Assembly: GCF_900105325.1 (NCBI RefSeq)
Contig: NZ_FNSU01000001.1
Coordinates: 496,001-560,000, forward strand
From: Pseudomonas marginalis
GTDB lineage: Bacteria; Pseudomonadota; Gammaproteobacteria; Pseudomonadales; Pseudomonadaceae
Direction: 5' to 3'
Length of the DNA stretch: 64,000 bases
Positions 58,962-64,000 of this stretch are shown piece by piece. The notes under the pieces are model-generated. The model ran no database searches. It had not been told where the DNA came from and worked only from the letters and a program-made list of their open reading frames with translations. Both the position numbers and the translations under genes were made by a program. Positions within the stretch are counted from its first letter, which is position 1, and every line of letters begins with the position of its first letter.

Positions 58962-61900
58962 ATGCGCACCATTCCTACAACCGTCCTCCCTGGCCAATCT
59001 CGCCCTGAACTTCAGTCGCCCCTGCCCTGGGAAGGGCATCAGCGCGAACCCATCCAAATCCATGATTCAAGCTCGCCACCCGCAGCCGTGCAGGTAAACC
59101 CTGGGCGCTCGCTGCAAAGGTCACTGTCTAGCTCTGAACAGAGCCTGGATGAAGCGAGAGAACGGCTTGGCAATACCCGCAACACGCAGAGCCTGATAAC
59201 GGCCTTGGGGGCGGTGCAAAAGGCCGCGCTGGAAAACCCGAGCCTGAAGGTTGCAACCTTGTTGGACCGTCAGATGATGCCTGCTGATGCCCTTTCAACG
59301 TTTGGACGCGAAAATCGGCTTGAGCCTGCTTCGCAAGTGCCGGTGGCCTGGTTTCTAAGGGAGTCCGGCTTGAATGTTCCACACACCCCGGAACAACTGG
59401 CAGACCTGCTCTACGCGAGTTCAAACCCTCTGCCCGAGCCGCTTGAACGGGGCAACTACTGGGGCCTTTTGTCCACGCCGCTTGCGCTGGACGCAGAGCA
59501 AAGGCGTCGGCTGCAGGCGATGGTCTCGCAGACCCTGGCCGAGGTTTCGCCTGGCAAGGGTTTGTTCGCGCTCTTTCAGGAGAAACACGTTGATTCAAGT
59601 CGACCCGCAGGCGTCGTGCAGCGGATTGAACAGATGATTGAAAGTCCCGAAGTCCAAGCGTTGGGGAAAAAACTCGAGGCGGCTTTCGACGGCGTATCTA
59701 CACCTTCCAGCGCCGCTCAATGGGCGATGGCAGCGATGGTGCTGGAACTTGACCCGCACGCAGGCAGCCAACGCGGGCAGGTGGCCGGGTATGACTTGCT
59801 GGCGCCGGCCAACTGGGGGGTAAGCCCGGCCGTGGTAGTGGAGCGATTGAGCCAGCACTTGGTGGCGCAGGGCAAAGTCACCTCCGCCTTGGCTCCTGCG
59901 GCGGCCTGGCTGCTGCTCGTGGGCGCGGCACCGACCTTTCTTGTGCCTGATATGCCCGCCAATCTGGTGGTGGGGTCACCCGCCTGGATGAGGCTCACGG
60001 CAGTGGTTGAGGCCAGCGAACACGCGATACCGGGTGTTGCCGCGTGCATTCCTTTTGGCGAGTGGATGACGCGTGAGAGCCATGGTCCGGTCTCGCTGAC
60101 TCAGGCAATCGTCGAGCGTCACGCCCAGGAGCAGGCGCTGGTCGATTGGGGCATTGCCCAGGGCAGAGTCCCGGCCAATCCGAGGGTGTATACGCCCGAA
60201 CAACTGGATGGGTTACGGACAACCTTCAATGAAACCATGACCAGGCTGCAAAAGGCGCAGAGTCAGTTGGCCGCGACGATGCCCACCCGAAGAGACATTG
60301 CGCTTGCCGAACTGAAAAAAGCCTATGGAGACGATGTTTCTTTTGAAGTCCCAAACATCAGCATCACCCACATTGATGCCAGCGAGAGTGAGCTGCACTC
60401 ACTGCTGGACATTTACATGGCCGGCAAAATGGACCGTATCCCGCGAGGGGTGCGTCACGATTTTTCCCTGGGTAATCGGCATTACAGGGTCACGCCGCTG
60501 CCTGACGTTGGAAAAATCTTCGATGAGCAATTCGATGCATACGTGAGTGGCCTGAAGGCGAGTCTCACGACATTGGTCGCACATCAACTCTCGCAATTGC
60601 CGCTGAGCGACAGGCAAACCATCGCGTCCGGCCAGGTAGAGTTTTTTTCCTTGCGCAAGGCCAGTGAGGCCCAGGCCGAGGGGCTGGAGTCCGACGCCCA
60701 AGCGCAGGCCGCCGTGGCGCGCTACGGTTTGTGGATGCGGGTCCTGACCCCAAGGGACAAGCGTGACACTGGCCGGGCCTATGCCGACTTCAAGCATGCG
60801 TCCTATGAGTTGTTCCCGTTGCAGGGGCTCATTCGAAAGCGCGAGGACCTGCCCAGGAATCCGCCGAATCCAGCGCCCCGAGTGGCGGATCCTGAGGGGT
60901 ATGCAGCCCGTCAAGCCAAAGGGATCGGCGAATGGCTGGACTACGAGGCTTACCGTTCAGGCACTGCCCCGCGACCGGGCACGTACTCCCATGATTTATT
61001 GACCGAAAAACTCAATGCGCCGCTCTTGCCCGAGGACAGAAAGGCGATGGACGACGCGGTTCCGACTATCGACCATCCTCGCTTCGGCCAGATTGCTGAG
61101 GTCATGGCCAATCACCTGCTGTATGACCCAGCAGCGATGAAAGCGGCCGCACGCGGGTCGACGGCGGTGGAAGATGAGGAGGCGCAGATCAAGGCCGGAC
61201 ATGATTTTGTCACGGGTTTGATTCCGCTCAAAAACGCGATCGAGAATGCCGCCAACGGAAACGTCGGTGCTGCTGTGCGCGATTTTGCGCTGGATATCTT
61301 TGGTTTCGTCGTGCCAGTCGGCAAGGGGCTGGGTTCGGCGGCGAAGGTGGCTGGCAAAGTGACTGAGCGGCTTGGAACGCGAGCGTTCAAGGCGTCTGAC
61401 ATCCTGTTCCGGGCCGCCCTCAGCGGTCTGAACCCGGTGGAAGGTCTAGGGGGCTTGGGGCTGCGGGCCACCCAAGGCATCAAAACGCTCTGGCAGGCCG
61501 GTCACAGGGAACTGAAATGGCTGCAGGGGCAGGGTTTCAATCTCAACGCCTACGCAAAAATGTCGGGTGCTGTCGAAGGTGAGATGGGTTTGGCGAGTGC
61601 ATCGACGCAGGGATTGAAGGTTATTGCCAAGCGTCATCGGGGCAAGTGGCATGCCTACGATGTCACTACTCGCACGGCCTATGGCCCGGCGCTCAAGGAT
61701 TTTCGCCCTGTCAGCCCACCCGCAGTTGCGCCGGGTGCCGTTGATAATGTGCACTTCGACAAGTATGCGGTCAGTAAAGCGAAGTTGGCGGGGTTGACGC
61801 CTGACAGCCAGGGTATCTACCGAGGGGAGGACGGCGCACAGTACATTCGCAACGCGGACGGCTCGGGGAAAACCTCGGTTTATAAAGTTCGCGAGGTGTC

Positions 61901-63194
61901 GCAGGCCGGCAGCCCGGGGAGTGTGCAGGCGCGGCTGATTAACCCGAAGACCAACCGGCAAACCGAGTTCCTGTTCAGCAACCGTGGCAACGAACAGTGG
62001 CGTCGCTTGGGGTTACAGGGTGGAGACGGCATTGCGTCACAGGACTACAAGCTGGTTGAACTGCCGATGGACGAGGTTGAGCAAGTGGTGAGGAGGGATG
62101 GGCAAATAACCTTTCTCGCTAACTTTACGACTGAAGTCAGGTTTGATGCCGAACTGGGCGCTTGGCGTAAAATCGGCCGGGGCGATGCGCTGGGTGATGT
62201 TTTCTGGCGAGCCGGGCCTTACGACTGGCGCGCCGGGCCGTTACAGGAATACTTGAAAGTCAAAGACACATTGCCTTCGCCCAGCAGTATCAGAACCGTG
62301 CGCGTTGCAGCGCTGCCTATTCCCCAGGCAGCCACCGCCATCCCCAAGGAGATCAATTACATCTGGGCGGGCGGCAGCATGCCGGATGATCGGCTCGCCA
62401 CTGTTCTGAGTAACGCAGAAAAGACCTCTGCTTATAAAACCATTGTGCATATCGATGCGGACACACCGCAGGTGTTTGAGCAGATAAAAGCGCAACTTCA
62501 GGGCAAAGGCCGCAACCTGGACGTGCGTAACTTGAACGATGATGCCTTTTTCAAAGCCTTCAAGGCATCGGATTCCGGCGAGGTTTATCAGTTCTTCCGC
62601 CAAGGCGCGGGGCAAAACTACGCGGCGGCCAGTGATGCATTACGTTACCCGCTGATCAATCACCGGGGCGGTATTTACCTGGACAGTGATGACGTGGTCA
62701 CGGCCAATATCGGTGAGGTGGAGCTCAAGGCGACGGGTAATCAGGTGTTATTGAACTCGCATGTTTCCTATGCAGACACCGATTTTATTGGCTACAACAC
62801 CAGTGTGTTTGCAAGTCATCCCAATAATCCTGTGCTGCGCGATATCAGCGATGAGCTGTACCGTCGTTTCAAAGGCAATCAGCAATGGCTCGAAGGTAAT
62901 CGCCCTTACTTGAAGGGAACCCCTACCGCCGAGCAGATAAAGACGTTCAATGAGTACCAGACCAGGATTTTTGAAGTCACGGGGCCGACCTTGTTCAACG
63001 ACGTGCTGAGGAAAACCATGGGCAGCGCCTATGACTTGAGTTGGGCGGCAACGGATCCGTCGCTCGCGGGTATCAAGCTGTCTTCTTCAGACGCCACAGC
63101 CTTTGCCGAGGCTTACAACCATTACTTGCCCTTCAACAGCAAGTTTGCGGTAGAGATCGGTTCGCAAACCAGCATGGCCAGGGCAGTAGATTGA
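58962..63194 (+). CDS. Large toxin-like protein with C-terminal TcdA/TcdB-type glycosyltransferase domain
   Basis: 1410 residues from ATG 58962 (GAGGGG site); 47 extra codons upstream look untranslated. No signal peptide. The first ~740 residues are helical and unknown to me. A hydrophobic Ala/Gly-rich stretch at about 745-860 (DFALDIFGFVVPVGKGLGSA) may insert into membranes. The C-terminal ~290 residues form a GT-A fold: NYIWAGG (Trp1135), SDALRY (Asp1225, Arg1228) and GGIYLDSDD (Asp1241, Asp1243). The Asp-Arg-DXD spacing equals that of TcdB Asp270, Arg273, Asp286, Asp288. It would glycosylate a host or rival protein. The 3' part looks less GC-rich than its neighbours. Confidence 0.8.
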   Translation: MRTIPTTVLPGQSRPELQSPLPWEGHQREPIQIHDSSSPPAAVQVNPGRSLQRSLSSSEQSLDEARERLGNTRNTQSLITALGAVQKAALENPSLKVATLLDRQMMPADALSTFGRENRLEPASQVPVAWFLRESGLNVPHTPEQLADLLYASSNPLPEPLERGNYWGLLSTPLALDAEQRRRLQAMVSQTLAEVSPGKGLFALFQEKHVDSSRPAGVVQRIEQMIESPEVQALGKKLEAAFDGVSTPSSAAQWAMAAMVLELDPHAGSQRGQVAGYDLLAPANWGVSPAVVVERLSQHLVAQGKVTSALAPAAAWLLLVGAAPTFLVPDMPANLVVGSPAWMRLTAVVEASEHAIPGVAACIPFGEWMTRESHGPVSLTQAIVERHAQEQALVDWGIAQGRVPANPRVYTPEQLDGLRTTFNETMTRLQKAQSQLAATMPTRRDIALAELKKAYGDDVSFEVPNISITHIDASESELHSLLDIYMAGKMDRIPRGVRHDFSLGNRHYRVTPLPDVGKIFDEQFDAYVSGLKASLTTLVAHQLSQLPLSDRQTIASGQVEFFSLRKASEAQAEGLESDAQAQAAVARYGLWMRVLTPRDKRDTGRAYADFKHASYELFPLQGLIRKREDLPRNPPNPAPRVADPEGYAARQAKGIGEWLDYEAYRSGTAPRPGTYSHDLLTEKLNAPLLPEDRKAMDDAVPTIDHPRFGQIAEVMANHLLYDPAAMKAAARGSTAVEDEEAQIKAGHDFVTGLIPLKNAIENAANGNVGAAVRDFALDIFGFVVPVGKGLGSAAKVAGKVTERLGTRAFKASDILFRAALSGLNPVEGLGGLGLRATQGIKTLWQAGHRELKWLQGQGFNLNAYAKMSGAVEGEMGLASASTQGLKVIAKRHRGKWHAYDVTTRTAYGPALKDFRPVSPPAVAPGAVDNVHFDKYAVSKAKLAGLTPDSQGIYRGEDGAQYIRNADGSGKTSVYKVREVSQAGSPGSVQARLINPKTNRQTEFLFSNRGNEQWRRLGLQGGDGIASQDYKLVELPMDEVEQVVRRDGQITFLANFTTEVRFDAELGAWRKIGRGDALGDVFWRAGPYDWRAGPLQEYLKVKDTLPSPSSIRTVRVAALPIPQAATAIPKEINYIWAGGSMPDDRLATVLSNAEKTSAYKTIVHIDADTPQVFEQIKAQLQGKGRNLDVRNLNDDAFFKAFKASDSGEVYQFFRQGAGQNYAAASDALRYPLINHRGGIYLDSDDVVTANIGEVELKATGNQVLLNSHVSYADTDFIGYNTSVFASHPNNPVLRDISDELYRRFKGNQQWLEGNRPYLKGTPTAEQIKTFNEYQTRIFEVTGPTLFNDVLRKTMGSAYDLSWAATDPSLAGIKLSSSDATAFAEAYNHYLPFNSKFAVEIGSQTSMARAVD

Positions 63195-63414
63195 GGTAGC
63201 CGTGGCGGCCGGAAAAAACGGGCGCTCGGCTACAGCTTTCTCTTGAATGGTCGACATCCTCTACAGAGCTTGACCGATTGCATAGGTTTTTGCCGACCAA
63301 CGGTCAAGCCTCATCTCATAATCAGTGATGGCATTTTGCCTTGCTTGCGGCATCATGGCTGTGCTTCGTTGTGCCAGGGCTGGCCGCTCTTTTTCCATTT
63401 TTTGCGGATATCCC

Positions 63415-64000
63415 ATGGCTCGAATGACTGACTTCTTATCCCGTGTAGCGCTGGTGCTGGCAGTGGCATGCCCCGCGTCGGCGGCCACGCTTGAGGTCTC
63501 GATGCGCCAGGCCGATGGCAGCCCGGTTGCCGATGCAGTCGTGACCCTCCAGGGCCCGGCAGGCGCGCCTGCCGGTGTGCTCAAGGCCAATATGGACCAA
63601 CGTGGCCAGCGTTTTGCCCCACATGTGCTGGCGGTCCATACCGGCACCCAGGTGCGTTTCCCCAACAGCGATAACATCCGGCACCAGGTGTATTCCTTCT
63701 CCGCGGCCAAACGCTTCGAACTGCGCCTGTATGAAGGCACGCCCAGCGAGCCGCTGCTGTTCGACAAGCCCGGCGTGGTGGTCTTGGGCTGCAATATCCA
63801 TGACTGGATGCTCGGCTATATCTACGTCACCGACGATCCGCACTTTGGCGTCAGCGATGCCCAGGGCCAGGTGCGCCTGGAGCAACTGCCTCCCGGCGAT
63901 TACCACGCCACCCTGTGGCATCCGCAATTGGCGAATATGCAGCCCTTGGATGGCGGCACCCTGCATGTTCCCGCCGCCGGCCTGAGCCACCGCGTGGTGC
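63415..64000 (+). CDS. Secreted cupredoxin-like protein (methylamine-utilisation-type), 3' end outside the window
   Basis: 195 codons visible from ATG 63415 (MARMTDFLSRVALVLAVACP), open at the window edge. Signal peptide ending PASAA-T at about residue 23. A first beta domain has VRFPNSDNIRHQVYSF and GCNIHDWMLGYIYVTDDP: His, Cys, His and Met arranged like a type 1 copper site (Cys-x-x-His as in plastocyanin). A carboxypeptidase-regulatory-like domain follows (GQVRLEQLPPGDYHATLWHP). Similar Pseudomonas proteins are labelled methylamine utilisation protein, without proof. The 220-base gap after the toxin gene shows nothing I recognise. Confidence 0.78.
   Translation, partial: MARMTDFLSRVALVLAVACPASAATLEVSMRQADGSPVADAVVTLQGPAGAPAGVLKANMDQRGQRFAPHVLAVHTGTQVRFPNSDNIRHQVYSFSAAKRFELRLYEGTPSEPLLFDKPGVVVLGCNIHDWMLGYIYVTDDPHFGVSDAQGQVRLEQLPPGDYHATLWHPQLANMQPLDGGTLHVPAAGLSHRVV

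Overview
The window reads as chromosome of a Pseudomonas species of the P. fluorescens group. The evidence is high GC, gene order that is largely Pseudomonas core (pepA-holC-valS, lptFG, lepA-lepB-rnc-era-recO-pdxJ, cmoAB, icp-lon/asrA), Pseudomonas-restricted small families (DUF3509, DUF6124, DUF3649/DUF3325), and several REP/REPIN families of the kinds known from fluorescent pseudomonads. No tRNA, rRNA, CRISPR, IS element or prophage was seen.

Layout. 1-3.1 kb: end of the tyrosine/homogentisate catabolic operon (fahA 3' part, maiA, aromatic-acid-type MFS carrier). 3.2-13.4 kb: mixed housekeeping and regulatory genes (SirB1-like protein, Leu/Glu dehydrogenase with an altered catalytic lysine, LexA-controlled yebG, psiE, sdaA with a divergent LysR regulator, HPF/RaiA-like factor, DHA2 efflux pump with its own LysR regulator). 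13.4-21.2 kb: an iron-uptake island. fecI-fecR-fecA runs leftwards; a DUF3649-PepSY-DUF3325 membrane operon ending in a second sigma/anti-sigma pair without a receptor runs rightwards. A Fur-box-like site lies between them. 21.2-27.3 kb: grx, yejK, HU, rlmF, valS. 27.4-36.9 kb: holC, pepA, lptFG, lepA, lepB, rnc, era. 36.95-37.9 kb: a near-symmetrical 0.95-kb non-coding inverted repeat splitting era from recO. 37.9-46.9 kb: recO, pdxJ, a Tat-exported multicopper oxidase, tadA, cmoBA, a YhhN protein, an I42 protease inhibitor and a Lon-type protease.

47.0-56.3 kb: a catabolic cluster. A GntR-type regulator with two winged helix-turn-helix domains is divergent from an amidase, a cyclic-imidase-like metalloenzyme, an MFS carrier, two SDR dehydrogenases, a small protein starting MCGLCG, a CobW-type GTPase and a solute-binding-like protein without a signal peptide. 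My inference is that it imports a cyclic imide or related cyclic amide, opens the ring, deaminates the half-amide and oxidises the product, with the GTPase supplying metal.

56.4-64.0 kb: a membrane c-di-GMP enzyme with a degenerate GGDEF and an intact-looking EAL domain, a 1410-residue putative toxin with a C-terminal TcdA/TcdB-like glycosyltransferase domain, and the start of a secreted cupredoxin-like protein cut by the window edge.

The best candidates for something undescribed are the 0.95-kb giant palindrome, the imide-type cluster with its unusual regulator and accessory proteins, and the glycosyltransferase toxin.
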